Shown: piece after piece, positions 26,475 through 36,936 of the stretch
Numbering within the stretch: position 1 is the stretch's first letter
Layout of the letters: each line of letters opens with the position of its first letter
DNA from: Roseiarcus sp963741845
GTDB taxonomy: Bacteria > Pseudomonadota > Alphaproteobacteria > Rhizobiales > Beijerinckiaceae
Direction: 5' to 3'
Assembly (NCBI GenBank): GCA_963741845.1
Contig: CAVUJV010000033.1
Coordinates: forward strand, 248,001-312,000
Length of the DNA: 64,000 bases
Translations under genes and position numbers: made by a program
Notes under the pieces: generated by a model
What the model was told of the DNA's origin: nothing
Database searches by the model: none
What the model saw: only the letters and a program-made list of their open reading frames with translations

Positions 26475-28298
26475 ATGTGCGGCATTGTCGGCGTTCTCGG
26501 GTCGGGTCCGGTTGCGGGCGAGATTGTGGACGCGCTCAAGCGGCTCGAATATCGCGGCTACGATTCGGCCGGCGTCGCGACCCTGGAGGGCGGCCATATC
26601 GAGCGCCGCCGCGCCGAGGGGAAGCTGCGCAACCTCGAGGCGAAGCTGGCGGTCTCGCCGCTTTCGGGCTCGATCGGCATCGGCCACACGCGCTGGGCGA
26701 CCCACGGCAAGCCGAACGAGATCAACGCCCATCCGCACGCCTCGCCCCGGCTCGCCGTCGTGCACAATGGCATCATCGAAAACTTCAAGGCTTTGCGCGA
26801 GGAGCTCTCCGCGAAGGGCTACAGGTTCGTCACCGAGACCGATTCCGAGATCGCGGCCTTCGTCGTCGAGGACGAGCTTGCGCAGGGCAAGCGGCCGCCC
26901 GAGGCGGTGTTTGCGGCGCTCAAGCGCATGCGCGGCGCCTTCGCGCTCGTCTATCTGTTCGAGGGCGAGGAGAACCTGCTGATCGGGGCGCGGCAGGGCG
27001 CGCCGCTCGCGGTCGGCTACGGCGAGGGCGAGATGTATCTCGGCTCCGACGCGCTGGCGCTTGCGCCTTTCACCGACCGCATCGCCTATCTCGAAGAGGG
27101 CGACTGGGTGGTGCTCACCCGCGAGAAAGCCGACATCCGCGACGCTTCCGGCAAGCCTGCCAAGCGCCTCGTGCAGCGCAGCCCCGCCGGCAGCCTGCTC
27201 GCCGAGAAGGGCAATTACCGCCACTTCATGGCGAAGGAAATTCACGAGCAGCCCGAGGTCGTCGGCCACACGCTCGCCCATTACATCGACATGGCGGCGA
27301 TGCGGCTCAAGCCATTCCCCTGGCCGGTCGATCCGAAGACGCTCGCCCGCGTCTCCATCATCGGCTGCGGCACAGCCTATGTGGCGGGGCTCGTCGCCAA
27401 ATACTGGATCGAACGCTTCGCGCGTCTGCCTGTCGAGATCGACGTCGCGTCGGAATATCGCTATCGCGAGGCGCCGATCGACAAGGGCGAACTTGTGATC
27501 GTCGTCTCGCAATCGGGCGAGACGGCGGACACTCTGGCCTCGCTCCGCTATGTGAGGGAGCGCGGGGCGAAGGCGATCGGGGTGGTGAATGTGCCGATGT
27601 CGAGCATTGCGCGCGAGACGGACGCCGCCGCGCCGACGCTCGCGGGCCCCGAGATCGGCGTCGCCTCGACCAAAGCCTTCACCTGCCAGCTTGCGGTGAT
27701 GGCCGCCTTGGCGATCGGCCTTGGCCGGGCGCGCGGCGTTCTCGATGAAGATGCGGAGACGGCGCTTCTTCATGAGCTTCTTCTCACGCCCGGCCTTCTG
27801 GCGGAGGCGCTGAAGCTCGAGCCGCACGCGGAGGCGCTCGCGCGCGAAATCGCCCGCGCCCGCGACGTGCTCTATCTCGGGCGCGGCACGTCCTATCCGC
27901 TGGCGCTCGAAGGCGCGCTCAAGCTCAAGGAGCTCAGCTACATCCACGCCGAAGGCTATGCGGCGGGCGAGCTCAAGCACGGGCCGATCGCGCTGATCGA
28001 CGAGACGATGCCCGTCGTCGTCATCGCGCCGAAGGACGCCGTGTTCGAAAAGACGGTCTCCAATATGCAGGAGGTTTCCGCGCGCGGAGGGCGGATCGTG
28101 CTCATCGGCGATAAGCGCGCGGCCGAAGAGGCCGCCGTGCCGACCGAGCATTTCTTCCAAATGCCGGACATGGGCGAGAATTTCTCGGCCCTCGTCTATG
28201 CGGCGCCTGTGCAGATGCTCGCCTATCACACGGCCGTCATCATGGGCAAAGACGCCGATCAGCCGCGCAATCTCGCGAAATCCGTGACGGTGGAGTAG
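26475..28298 (+). CDS. glmS: Glutamine-fructose-6-phosphate aminotransferase (isomerizing)
   Basis: Protein of 607 residues, standard length. MCGIVGVLG provides the N-terminal Cys nucleophile of the glutaminase domain (about residues 2-230), with GIGHTRWATHGKPNEINAHPH and VVHNGIIENF. Two SIS sugar-binding domains follow: SIIGCGTAYVAGLVAKYWIE, SQSGETADTLASLRY, GVASTKAFTCQ, and a C-terminal end NLAKSVTVE. It makes glucosamine-6-phosphate, the entry to peptidoglycan and lipid A. GlmU is not in the window. No glmS ribozyme is seen upstream, as expected outside Gram-positives. ATG 26475 is fixed by the catalytic Cys. Confidence 0.97.
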   Translation: MCGIVGVLGSGPVAGEIVDALKRLEYRGYDSAGVATLEGGHIERRRAEGKLRNLEAKLAVSPLSGSIGIGHTRWATHGKPNEINAHPHASPRLAVVHNGIIENFKALREELSAKGYRFVTETDSEIAAFVVEDELAQGKRPPEAVFAALKRMRGAFALVYLFEGEENLLIGARQGAPLAVGYGEGEMYLGSDALALAPFTDRIAYLEEGDWVVLTREKADIRDASGKPAKRLVQRSPAGSLLAEKGNYRHFMAKEIHEQPEVVGHTLAHYIDMAAMRLKPFPWPVDPKTLARVSIIGCGTAYVAGLVAKYWIERFARLPVEIDVASEYRYREAPIDKGELVIVVSQSGETADTLASLRYVRERGAKAIGVVNVPMSSIARETDAAAPTLAGPEIGVASTKAFTCQLAVMAALAIGLGRARGVLDEDAETALLHELLLTPGLLAEALKLEPHAEALAREIARARDVLYLGRGTSYPLALEGALKLKELSYIHAEGYAAGELKHGPIALIDETMPVVVIAPKDAVFEKTVSNMQEVSARGGRIVLIGDKRAAEEAAVPTEHFFQMPDMGENFSALVYAAPVQMLAYHTAVIMGKDADQPRNLAKSVTVE

Positions 28299-28433
28299 GG
28301 CGGGGCTCGGGGCGCAGCCGCCAGGAACGGTGAGACGATCCGACGCGTTGGGGCCGCGCGGCGCTTCCGCTATACTTCCGTCAAAACAGGAAAGGCCCCG
28401 AACATGCGCAGGATCGACGAGGGCGAGAAGCCG

Positions 28434-28841
28434 ATGCCGGAGATCAATCCGGACAAGGTCTGTTTCATCGTCGCAAAATCGCGGGAACTGCTGAGCGTCG
28501 ATCCGGGCGTCGATCCGGACGCCTCTAACCCGACAGACGATGGCGAGCGCGCGATCCTCACGGACGCCAATGGCTCGGTTCGACGCGAACTCGTCGAGTT
28601 CATCCGCGACCTCGACGTGGACAAGTCGAATGCGCTGGTCGCCCTGATCTGGATCGGCCGGGGCGACTATGACGCCGACGACTGGACGAGCGCGGTGGCG
28701 GCCGCCGCCGATCGCCACGAGGCGCCGACCTGGAAATATCTGCTCGGCATTCCGCTTCTGCCGGACTATCTCGAAGACGCGCTCTCCGCTTTCGGACGGT
28801 CGTGCGAAGGCTTCGACGAAGCGGAAGAGAGCGAGGAATAG
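28434..28841 (+). CDS. DUF3775 domain protein
   Basis: About 135 residues starting MPEINPDKVCFIVAKSREL. Further landmarks are VRRELVEFIRDLDVDKSNALVALIWIGRGDY and WKYLLGIPLLPDYLEDALSAFG, typical of DUF3775, an acidic cytoplasmic family of unknown function in Alphaproteobacteria. Family members start at this Met, so I prefer 28434 to the earlier ATG at 28404. The end is very acidic (DEAEESEE). It faces the convergent acyltransferase gene. Confidence 0.87.
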   Translation: MPEINPDKVCFIVAKSRELLSVDPGVDPDASNPTDDGERAILTDANGSVRRELVEFIRDLDVDKSNALVALIWIGRGDYDADDWTSAVAAAADRHEAPTWKYLLGIPLLPDYLEDALSAFGRSCEGFDEAEESEE

Positions 28842-28873
28842 TTCGCGCCGGAGGCCGCCTTTGGGCTCGGCGG

Positions 28874-30926
28874 TCAGCGGCCGCGCGACGCAGCCTTCTT
28901 GAGCCCCTCTTCGATCAGCGGCGCGAACATCGTCCCGACGGCAAAGTCGGATCCATGCGCGGTATAGTGCCCGTAGTCGAAGGACAGCATGTCTTCGGGT
29001 AGCCGGGGCCCGACGAGCCGGCGGCATCCGTCCTTGCCGCACAAGCCCGAGACCTGCGAGACATAGGTCGCGCCCGGGCCCCAGTCGCGCGATCTGAGAT
29101 CCCGATCGACAGCGAGCGAATTCCGCGTTCAGGCCCACGTTTGAGAATTCCGACGCAGAGCCGCGCTCCAGCACCTCGCGCCCGACGAGAATTCGCATCC
29201 AGGAGGTCCAGGTCGGAACCTGGCCCGCAACGATGATCGAAGGCGCGCCCTCCGCATGCAGGCCATGCACGGCCTTCACGAAGGCGTCGGCGTATCCCGG
29301 ATAGAGGAAAGTCCGCTCGCGCAGGAACTCATCGAAATAGGCGCCGACGATGAGAACCTCGGGCTTCAGCGTCCGGATGCGGTCGAAGACGAAATCGTTG
29401 ATCGCCTGACAGCGCTCCGTGCCGGCTTCGCCCGCGCCGATGACGACATGCTCCATGAGCGGCGCGCAATAGGTGGCGGTGAGCGCGACCAGATTGGCGC
29501 GTCCGCCCAGAAGCTCCGATAGGCCCTCAAGCAGATGCGCGGCGTGCGAATCGCCGACCACCATCACCGTCGGCTTCTTCGGGTCGATATTGAGACACCC
29601 GTGCTCGGCGTAATAGCGCTCTGTTCGCGCGCGCTGCTCGGCGAGGGGATATTGCCGCCGCTCGCGGTCGTAGAGGCAGAAGGCGAGCGGCGAGCGGACG
29701 CCGCCGTTGTAGGTGAAGATCTTCGCGACCAGCGGCGGGAAGCGGCCGGGAAAGCCGTCCTCCGCATAGACCTGCCGTCCGAACACGCCCGTCGCCGCGA
29801 GCAGTGCGACGAGACTTAGCGCCACGGCGTTGCGATTCGCGTGGAACGGCCGATCGAGCGGGCGCTCGATGAAGAAGTAGGTGAGCGCCGCGAGCGCGAA
29901 GGCGAGGGCGCCGAGCCCCAGCATGACCGCGGCCGTCGGAAAGACCCCTGGCGTCGCGCGCGCGAAAGCAAAGAGCGGCCAGTGCCAGAGATAGAGCGGA
30001 TAGGAGATCGCGCCGATGAAGCCCGCGACCGGATTGCGCAGGGCGGCCGTCGCCCAGGTCGAGCCCGGGCTCGCGATCACCAGCGCGCAGCCCGCCGTCG
30101 GCAGGATCGCCCGCCAGCCGGGAAACGCGTCGGTCTCCTTGAGGAAGAGGTAGGTCCCCAGCATCAGAACGACGCCGAGCGCCGCGCCGAGGTTTGCCTT
30201 GGCGCGCGAAGGGTAGGGGAGGCGCGCGAGCAGGAAGACTTCGCGGAAGGCAAGCAGGCTGCCGAGCGCCAGCTCCCAGCCGCGCGTCCAGGGGAGATAG
30301 AAGGCGTCGACCGGGTTGATCGGCGTGAGGATCAGGCAATAGGCGAGCGAGGCGATGAAGATCGCGACGATGCCGAGGCCGGCGACCTTTGCGCGAAAGA
30401 AGAAAAGCGCGGGCAGGAGCAGCGCCCAGACCAGATAGAACTGCTCCTCGATGCTCAAGGACCAGAGATGGAGGAGCGGCTTCGAGAGCGCGTCGAGCGC
30501 GAAATAGCCTTCCGTCGCCTGCCGGATCAGCCAGAAATTCACCGTGAAGTAGGAATTGCCCATGATATGGGCCCCGATCTCGCGAAACTGCGCGGGGTCG
30601 GCCCTGAGCCAGCCGTAGGCGCCGACGAAGGCCACCACCGCCAGCAACGCCGGAAGGATGCGCTTGGCGCGCCGTTCGTAGAAGCGAATCAGCGAGAACT
30701 GTCCGGCCGCGCATTCGGCGAGAATGATCCGGGAGATCAGGAAGCCGGAAATGACGAAGAAGACATCGACGCCCGCGAAGCCGCCCGGGAGCCAGCCGCG
30801 ATTCATATGAAAGACGACGACGCCCATGACCGCGAGCGCGCGCAGGCCCTGGATGTCGTCCCTGAACTTCAGGGCCCGCTCGGCGGCCGAGACGTCGGCG
30901 CCGGAATTCCGGAGACTTTGATCCAA
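28874..30926 (-). CDS. Membrane acyltransferase with SGNH domain (OafA/YrhL type), frameshifted
   Basis: About 683 residues after correction. The N-terminal half is an acyltransferase-3 domain with about ten helices: FRDDIQGLRALAVMGVVVFH with the catalytic His region, FFVISGFLISRIIL, FYERRAKRILPAL, and HLWSLSIEEQFYLVW. After a linker the SGNH hydrolase-like half begins MVVGDSHAAHLLEGL and ends with DYGHYTAHGSDF, supplying Ser, Asp and His. One extra base near 29125 breaks the frame, and removal leads to a TGA at 28874. Such proteins O-acetylate LPS, capsule or other glycans at the inner membrane. Confidence 0.9.
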
Positions 30927-31149
30927 TTGTGCGGGTCTGATGAGCGAGGGTCCAGCGCGGTCGCGCTTTTAGGGGAAACGCGGCAAAGGCGCCGCGCTAT
31001 GCCATCCGGCCGAGGCGGCATCAAGGTCCGACGCGCGTCGCTTGCCGTTGGGTCCCCCGTTGCGGGCGGCGAGCCGCTGCGCCATTTTGGCGCTAAAGGC
31101 GCCGTTCTTGCTCGGATCGAGAGCGGAACGCGCGCCGGAGCAGCGCCTT

Positions 31150-31875
31150 ATGTCCCTGGAACCGACGACGCCGGCCCCTTTTCATCGTTCGCTTGGCGCG
31201 CGGTTGCGCTCCTGGTTCTTCACCGGCCTTGTCGTGTTCGGACCGGTCGCGGTCACGGTCTATGTCGCCTGGTGGGTCGTCAACACCATCGACAATTGGG
31301 TCACGCCCTGGCTGCCGGCCGACCTGAGCCCGGACGCCTACCTTCCCTTCCACCTGCCCGGATTCGGCGTCCTCATTGCGCTGGTTGGCCTAACCCTTTT
31401 CGGATTCCTCGCGGCCAATATCATCGGGCGTACATTCGTCAGGCTCGGCGAGGCGATGCTGGACCGGACGCCGCTCGTCCGCGGCGTCTACAAGGGCCTG
31501 AAGCAGGTGTTCGAGACCCTGTTCAGCCAGTCCGGGTCCCAGTTTCGGAAGGTCGGGCTGGTCGAATTTCCGATGAAGGGAGCCTGGTCGCTCGTTTTCG
31601 TCTCGACGGCCGCGAGCGGTCCGGTCGCGGAAGTCCTGCCGGGCGGGAAGCGGATGATCTCGGTCTTCATGCCTTGCTCCCCCAATCCGACGACGGGCTT
31701 TTATTTCTACATCGAAGAATCGGACGTGATCGAGCTGCCAGTCACGCCAGACGAGGCGGCGAAGCTCATCATGTCCGCGGGATTGATCCAGCCCCAGGGG
31801 CAGGCGGCCCTCGCGGCGATGGCGGAGGCTGCGAAGCTCGGCCGGAAAGTGGAGAGAACGGGCGCGCCCGGCTGA
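31150..31875 (+). CDS. DUF502 family membrane protein
   Basis: About 241 residues. Two N-terminal membrane helices (SWFFTGLVVFGPVAVTVYVA and a second around GVLIALVGLTLFGFLAANII) are followed by RLGEAMLDRTPLVRGVYKGLKQVFET and the PTTGFYFYIEESDVIELPVTPDEAAKLIMSAGL core that defines DUF502. Function unknown. The ATG at 31150 (MSLEPTTPAP) is chosen because homologues begin shortly before the first helix. It lies 120 bases before frr. Confidence 0.9.
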   Translation: MSLEPTTPAPFHRSLGARLRSWFFTGLVVFGPVAVTVYVAWWVVNTIDNWVTPWLPADLSPDAYLPFHLPGFGVLIALVGLTLFGFLAANIIGRTFVRLGEAMLDRTPLVRGVYKGLKQVFETLFSQSGSQFRKVGLVEFPMKGAWSLVFVSTAASGPVAEVLPGGKRMISVFMPCSPNPTTGFYFYIEESDVIELPVTPDEAAKLIMSAGLIQPQGQAALAAMAEAAKLGRKVERTGAPG

Positions 31876-31998
31876 CATTTCTCTCCTGCAATGGCCGGGG
31901 AACCTGTGATAAGGAATCGGCCGATCGCAAAAATCAGGGTCTGGCCGCCGAAGGGCGGATGTTGACGTGCGGCCGACCGAGAAAACAACAGGACGACC

Positions 31999-32565
31999 AT
32001 GGCGCAATTGCCGAAATTTGATCTCGAAGACCTGAAGCGCCGGATGCTGGCGGCGCACGCCGCCTTGAAGCACGAGCTCGGGGGCCTGCGCACCGGCCGC
32101 GCCTCCGCGAGCCTTCTCGAGCCTGTGCATGTCGAGGCCTATGGCCAGCGCATGCCGATCAATCAGGTCGCCACGATCAGCGTGCCCGAGCCGCGCGCTC
32201 TTTCCGTCTCCGTATGGGACAAAGGCATGGTGCAGGCGGTCGACAAGGCGATCCGCGACGCCAATCTCGGCCTCAGCCCGACCGTCGAGGGGACGACGCT
32301 GCGCATCCGCATCCCCGAGCTCAACGAGCAACGGCGCAAGGAGATGGTGAAGATCGCCCACAAATACTCCGAGGACGCGCGTGTCGCCGTGCGCCACGTC
32401 CGTCGCGACGGAATCGACGTCCTCAAGAAGCTGCTCAAGGAGCACGCGATCAGCGAGGACGACGAGAAGCACCAGGAACAGGAGGTGCAGAAGGCGACCG
32501 ATCAGGCGATCAAGGAAATTGACGCTTCCCTCGCCGCCAAGGAAAAAGAGATCATGCAGGTCTAG
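31999..32565 (+). CDS. frr: Ribosome recycling factor
   Basis: Protein of 188 residues, standard length. Conserved stretches include LGGLRTGRASASLLEPVHVEAYG, PINQVATISVPEPRALSV, LGLSPTVEGTTLRIRIPELNEQRRKEM and VRHVRRDGIDVLKK. It splits post-termination ribosomes with EF-G. It heads the envelope gene run here. The usual upstream rpsB-tsf-pyrH genes are not in the window; a DUF502 gene stands there instead. Confidence 0.97.
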   Translation: MAQLPKFDLEDLKRRMLAAHAALKHELGGLRTGRASASLLEPVHVEAYGQRMPINQVATISVPEPRALSVSVWDKGMVQAVDKAIRDANLGLSPTVEGTTLRIRIPELNEQRRKEMVKIAHKYSEDARVAVRHVRRDGIDVLKKLLKEHAISEDDEKHQEQEVQKATDQAIKEIDASLAAKEKEIMQV

Positions 32566-32594
32566 GCCGGCCCTGATTGTCCGGGACGTTTCGC

Positions 32595-33371
32595 ATGCCG
32601 CTGTTCCATCCGCCGCCCGGCGCCCGACCCGCGCAAGAGTCGGCCTCCGTTCCCGTCCATGTCGCCATCATCATGGACGGCAACGGGCGCTGGGCGAAGG
32701 CGCGAGGCTTGCCGCGCTTCGAGGGACATCGACGCGGCGTCGAGGCGGTGCGGCGCACGGTCAAATCGGCGATCGAACGGGGCGTCCGATACCTCACCGT
32801 TTACAGCTTCTCCTCGGAGAACTGGCGCCGGCCGCCGGACGAAGTGGCGATGCTGATGGGCCTCCTGAAGCGGTTCATCCGCGAGGATCTCGCGGACCTG
32901 AACCGGAACGGCGTGAAGGTGCGGGTGATCGGCGAGCGTGAGAGCCTCGCGCCGGATATCGCCGCGCTGATCGCAGAGGCGGAAACGTTGACGCGGAGCA
33001 ACAGCGGACTGACCCTGACGGTGGCGTTCAACTATGGCGCGCGCCAGGAGATCGTGGAGGCCGCGCGCCGCATCGCGCTCGACGTGCGCGCCGGGCGGCT
33101 CGACCCGGACCAGATCAGCCAGGAGGAATTCGCGGAAAGGCTCGATACCCACGGCCTCCCTGATCCGGATCTCGTCATCCGCACCTCGGGGGAGATGCGG
33201 CTCTCCAATTTCCTGCTATGGCAATGTGCTTACGCGGAGTTCGTCTTCCTGCCGATCCTTTGGCCCGATTTCGATGACGCGGCGTTCGCAGCCGCGCTCA
33301 ACTGTTATGCGGAGCGCGAGCGCCGGTTCGGCGGCGTTGCGGCGCCCGCCAAGGCTCTGACCGCTTCGTGA
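32595..33371 (+). CDS. uppS: Undecaprenyl diphosphate synthase
   Basis: About 258 residues. It shows VAIIMDGNGRWAKARGLPRFEGHRRG with the catalytic Asp, LTVYSFSSENWRRP, and the C-terminal DLVIRTSGEMRLSNFLLWQCAYAEFVF. It makes the C55 lipid carrier for peptidoglycan and O-antigen by cis-addition of isopentenyl diphosphate, whose synthesis involves the nearby dxr. ATG 32595 is chosen. A TTG at 32577 is also in frame. Confidence 0.96.
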   Translation: MPLFHPPPGARPAQESASVPVHVAIIMDGNGRWAKARGLPRFEGHRRGVEAVRRTVKSAIERGVRYLTVYSFSSENWRRPPDEVAMLMGLLKRFIREDLADLNRNGVKVRVIGERESLAPDIAALIAEAETLTRSNSGLTLTVAFNYGARQEIVEAARRIALDVRAGRLDPDQISQEEFAERLDTHGLPDPDLVIRTSGEMRLSNFLLWQCAYAEFVFLPILWPDFDDAAFAAALNCYAERERRFGGVAAPAKALTAS

Positions 33372-33380
33372 GGTTGGCCA

Positions 33381-34241
33381 ATGGCCAGTGAGCGCAACGT
33401 TGCGCCGGCGCCGGCTGGACCGGGCTTGCGGGTCGGCGCCGACTTGTGGCCGCGCGCCGCCGCCGCGGTTGTGCTCGCTTCGGCCGCGCTCGCCGCAGCC
33501 TGGGTCGGGGGATTCGTCTTTGTCGCGTTCTGGTGGGCGGCCTCCGCGATTGTCTTCTGGGAATGGCAGCGCCTCATTCGCGCCGAGAAGCTCATCGAGC
33601 GGATCGTGCTCGGCGTCGTCGCGCTCACAGGCGCGGCGGTTTTCGCGCTGAACGGGTCGATCTTCGGCGTTGTCGTGGCCCTTGTCGTCGGCGCAGGCCT
33701 GGTCGGATGGCTCGCCGGGCCGGGGCTTCAGGTCTGGGCAGGCTTTGGGACGATCTATGCGGGATCGCTCGCGGCGAGCCTGGCGCTCCTGAGGCTGAGC
33801 CCGAGCTACGGCCTCCCGGCGGTTCTCTGGCTTTTCGCCGTCGTATGGGGTTCCGACATCGCCGCCTATTTCGCCGGCCGGCTGATCGGCGGCCCAAAAC
33901 TCTGGGTGCGGGTTTCGCCGGGCAAGACCTGGTCCGGCGCCGTTGTCGGCGCGCTGGCCGGCGCGGTCCTCGGCCTCCTTCTCGCCGGCTGGACCAACCG
34001 CGCCGACCGCCTCTTCTGGCTCGGGCTTGCCGCCGCGGTCGTGTCGCAGTTTGGCGATCTCTTCGAATCCGCCGTGAAGCGGCGCTTTGGGACGAAGAAC
34101 TCGAGCGGGCTCATCCCCGGCCACGGCGGGCTCATGGATCGGCTCGACGCTTTTATCGCAGCATCGGTCTTCGCCGCGGTTTTCGCCGCCCTTCATACGC
34201 GCGGCTCCTATCTGGCGAGCGGTCTCTTCGAATGGCCATAG
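33381..34241 (+). CDS. cdsA: Phosphatidate cytidylyltransferase
   Basis: Inner-membrane protein of 286 residues with about seven helices. The signature near the C-terminus is SAVKRRFGTKNSSGLIPGHGGLMDRLD, with the Mg-binding Asp residues, and GSDIAAYFAGRLIGGPKLW and SPGKTWSGAV precede it. It makes CDP-diacylglycerol, the precursor of phosphatidylglycerol, cardiolipin and phosphatidylserine. The end overlaps the dxr start by ten bases. Confidence 0.95.
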   Translation: MASERNVAPAPAGPGLRVGADLWPRAAAAVVLASAALAAAWVGGFVFVAFWWAASAIVFWEWQRLIRAEKLIERIVLGVVALTGAAVFALNGSIFGVVVALVVGAGLVGWLAGPGLQVWAGFGTIYAGSLAASLALLRLSPSYGLPAVLWLFAVVWGSDIAAYFAGRLIGGPKLWVRVSPGKTWSGAVVGALAGAVLGLLLAGWTNRADRLFWLGLAAAVVSQFGDLFESAVKRRFGTKNSSGLIPGHGGLMDRLDAFIAASVFAAVFAALHTRGSYLASGLFEWP

Positions 34242-35462
34242 CGCTTGACGAGGTTCGGGCGTCGCGCGCCGCGCGCCAGGCTACGGAAGCCCGCGCAGCG
34301 GGGCCGCGGCGCATATCGATTCTCGGGCGCCACAGGCTCGATTGGAGGGTCCTGCGCGCAGGTCATCGCGGATGCGCCGGGGAGCTTCTCGGTCGTATCG
34401 GTCGCGGGCGGCAGCGATGCGGCCGCGCTCGCCCGCCGGGCGGTCGAGCTCAAGGCCGAATTCGCCGCGCTTGCCGATCCCGCCCGCTACGGCGACCTCA
34501 AGGAGGCGCTGGCCGGCAGCGGGATCGAGGCAGGGGCGGGCCCCGAGGCGGTGCGGGAGGCCGCCCTTCGGGACGCCGATCTGCTCGTCTCGGCGATCGT
34601 CGGCGCGGCGGGGCTCGAGCCGACCTTCGCGGCCATCGCCGAGGGCCGCACCGTCGCGCTCGCCAACAAGGAGACGCTCGTCTGCGCAGGCGCGGCCGTC
34701 ATGCGGGCGGCGGAGCGGGCAGGGGCGACCGTCCTGCCCATGGATTCGGAGCACAACGCCCTTTTTCAGGCGCTCGGCGGGCGCGATCCGGCAAGCATCG
34801 TGACGATGACGATCACGGCCTCGGGAGGCCCTTTCCGGGAATGGAGCGCCGAGCGCATCGCTTCCGCCACGCCCGAGCAGGCGCTTGCCCACCCCAACTG
34901 GGTCATGGGCCCCAAGATCACGATCGATTCGGCCTCGCTGATGAACAAGGGGCTCGAACTGATCGAGGCGCATTTCCTGTTCGGCGTGCCTCCGGACAAG
35001 CTCGACGTCGTCGTCCACCCGCAGTCGATCGTTCATGGGCTCATCGCCTTCGCCGACGGGTCGCTGATCGCCGGAATGGCCTCGCCCGACATGCGCACGC
35101 CGATCGCCCATTGTCTCGCCTGGCCGGAGCGAATCGCCTCCGGGGTGCGGCCGCCCGATCTCGCGGCGCTGGGGCGCCTCACCTTCGAACGCGCGGACCT
35201 CGAGCGCTTTCCCGCGCTTAGGCTCGCCATGGCCGCGCTCTCCGAGGGAGGAGGGGCGCCGACCGCGCTCAACGCCGCCAACGAGATCGCGGTCGCGGCT
35301 TTCCTCGACCGCAAGATCGCGTTCGGCGACATTCCGCGGCTTGTCGAGCGCACCCTGGCCGCCATGTCGGCGGCGGGAGAGCTCAAGGCGCCGGGGACGG
35401 TTGCGGAAGCGCTCGGCATTCACCATATCGCTGGCGAACGGACCCGGCGCCTCTTGGCCTGA
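34232..35462 (+). CDS. dxr: 1-deoxy-D-xylulose 5-phosphate reductoisomerase, frameshifted
   Basis: The N-terminus MAIALDEVRASRAARQATEA leads to RRISILG in one frame. The Rossmann motif continues as ATGSIGGSCAQVIADAPG in the next. Removing one G from the GGG at about 34324 restores LGATGSIG. The rest is intact: ALANKETLVCAGAAVM, PMDSEHNALFQAL, TASGGPFREW, HPNWVMGPKITIDSASLMNKGLE, VHPQSIVHGLI. It makes MEP, the committed step of isoprenoid synthesis, feeding uppS. A break in this essential enzyme argues for an assembly error. Corrected length is about 410 residues. Confidence 0.95.
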
Positions 35463-35530
35463 GGTCCGTTTTCTGTAACCCTGCGGCGTTCGCTGCGGCC
35501 GCCCGGGAATTGTCCGGTCGGCGGAGGCCC

Positions 35531-36673
35531 ATGATGGCGTTGATCCACACCCTGTCCGACCTGCTGTCCTGGCTCGGCTGGTATGTCGTGCCGTTCATCA
35601 TCGTCCTTAGCGCCATCGTCTTCTTCCATGAGCTCGGCCATTATCTCGTGGGGCGCTGGTGCGGGGTGAAAATTGACACCTTCTCGCTCGGCTTCGGGCC
35701 GGAGCTTGCGCATCGCATCGACCGGCTCGGCACGCGCTGGCGGATCGGCGCGCTGCCGCTCGGCGGCTATGTGAAATTCTACGGGGACGCCAATGTCGCA
35801 AGCGTCGAGAGCGGCGCGGCCCCAACCGTCGACCGGCGACGGACGCTCGCGGGGCAGCCGGTCGGCAGGCGCGCGGCGATCGTCGCGGCCGGGCCGGTGG
35901 CGAACTTCCTTCTGGCCTTTGTGATCTTCACGGGCATGTTCATGATGTTCGGCCGGGTCGAGCATGAGCCCCGAATCGGCCGCGTCGTGCCCAACAGTCC
36001 TGCGGCTTCGGCGGGCTTCCAGCCGGGGGACCTCATCAAGTCGGTCGACGGGGATCCGATCGTCAGCTTCGAGGGCCTGCAGGCCTCGACCCTCATGAGC
36101 ACCGGCCTGCCGATGACCTTCGTCGTCGAACGCGACGGCCATGAAGTCCGGCTGACGGCGACGCCGCAGGTGACCGTCGTCGACCAAGGCGTCTTCGGCA
36201 AGCGCCGCATGGGTCAGCTTGGGCTTGCGTCTTCGGCCAATCCGAAAGACGTCAAGGTCGTGCGCTGTGGCCCGGTCGAGTGCGCGGGTTGGGGCGCGGG
36301 CCAGGTCTGGTTCATCGTCAAGGCGAGCACGGCTTATGTGGTGGGCCTGTTCGCGGGCCGCGAATCGACCGACCAGGTGTCCGGCCTGATCGGAGCGGCC
36401 CAGATGGCGGGCGAGCTCGCGAAGATTTCGCTCTGGGAGTTGTTCAGCCTCGCCGCGTGGTTCTCCGTTTCCGTCGGCTTCATGAATCTCCTCCCGATTC
36501 CGCTTCTCGACGGAGGCCATCTCCTCTTTTACGCCTTCGAGGCTGTGCTCGGACGGCCGGTGAGCGAGCGCATGCAGGAAATCGGCATGCGCATTGGAAT
36601 CGCGTTGGTCGCCCTGCTGCTCGTCTTCACGACCTCGCACGACATCCTGAGGCTCGTGGCAAGCGGTAATTAA
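35531..36673 (+). CDS. rseP: RIP zinc metalloprotease RseP
   Basis: Site-2 protease of about 380 residues. The zinc motif is FFHELGHYLVGRW in the first helix. GALPLGGYVKFYGD follows, one PDZ domain is visible around RVVPNSPAASAGFQPGDLIKSVDG, and the second metal ligand lies in NLLPIPLLDGGHLLFY. It cleaves anti-sigma factors and signal-peptide remnants within the membrane. The position directly before bamA is conserved. Two ATGs in a row at 35531 and 35534 serve as start; an earlier one at 35510 is possible. Confidence 0.95.
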   Translation: MMALIHTLSDLLSWLGWYVVPFIIVLSAIVFFHELGHYLVGRWCGVKIDTFSLGFGPELAHRIDRLGTRWRIGALPLGGYVKFYGDANVASVESGAAPTVDRRRTLAGQPVGRRAAIVAAGPVANFLLAFVIFTGMFMMFGRVEHEPRIGRVVPNSPAASAGFQPGDLIKSVDGDPIVSFEGLQASTLMSTGLPMTFVVERDGHEVRLTATPQVTVVDQGVFGKRRMGQLGLASSANPKDVKVVRCGPVECAGWGAGQVWFIVKASTAYVVGLFAGRESTDQVSGLIGAAQMAGELAKISLWELFSLAAWFSVSVGFMNLLPIPLLDGGHLLFYAFEAVLGRPVSERMQEIGMRIGIALVALLLVFTTSHDILRLVASGN

Positions 36674-36936
36674 CCAAGCTTGACCATCTCCCGTGTCCTG
36701 CCGGCCACGCCTCCCAGAAATGGTGTAGGTTGTGGCCAATAAAGGTTTGCAGGAGCGGCTCAAAATTGTAAAACGCGCGTTAGCCGCGCCAGTCCCAGAC
36801 GGGGAGGGTCGGATCTGCGCCTTAGGCGTGGAGCCCGAAAAGCGGGACGGCGAGCGGGTCCGCGCCGCGCAGCCGGGTTGGATGACAATGGAAACGCGCC
36901 CGCAAGGAGTTCGCTCCGCGAGCGTGAAGAGGGACC

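Noticed and set aside
26394..30926. A 1510-codon minus-strand open frame covering the acyltransferase and the whole glmS antisense
   Set aside because: Only the first part (to about 29125) is acyltransferase. The rest is arginine-rich read-through antisense to glmS after a one-base shift.
29841..32021. 726-codon plus-strand frame across the acyltransferase and DUF502 region
   Set aside because: Charged, repetitive antisense translation; it overlaps two recognised genes on either strand.
36732..36936. Plus-strand frame of about 70 codons before bamA (MANKGLQERLKIVKRALAAP)
   Set aside because: It runs on into bamA in the wrong frame, has no family match and ends in shadow sequence.
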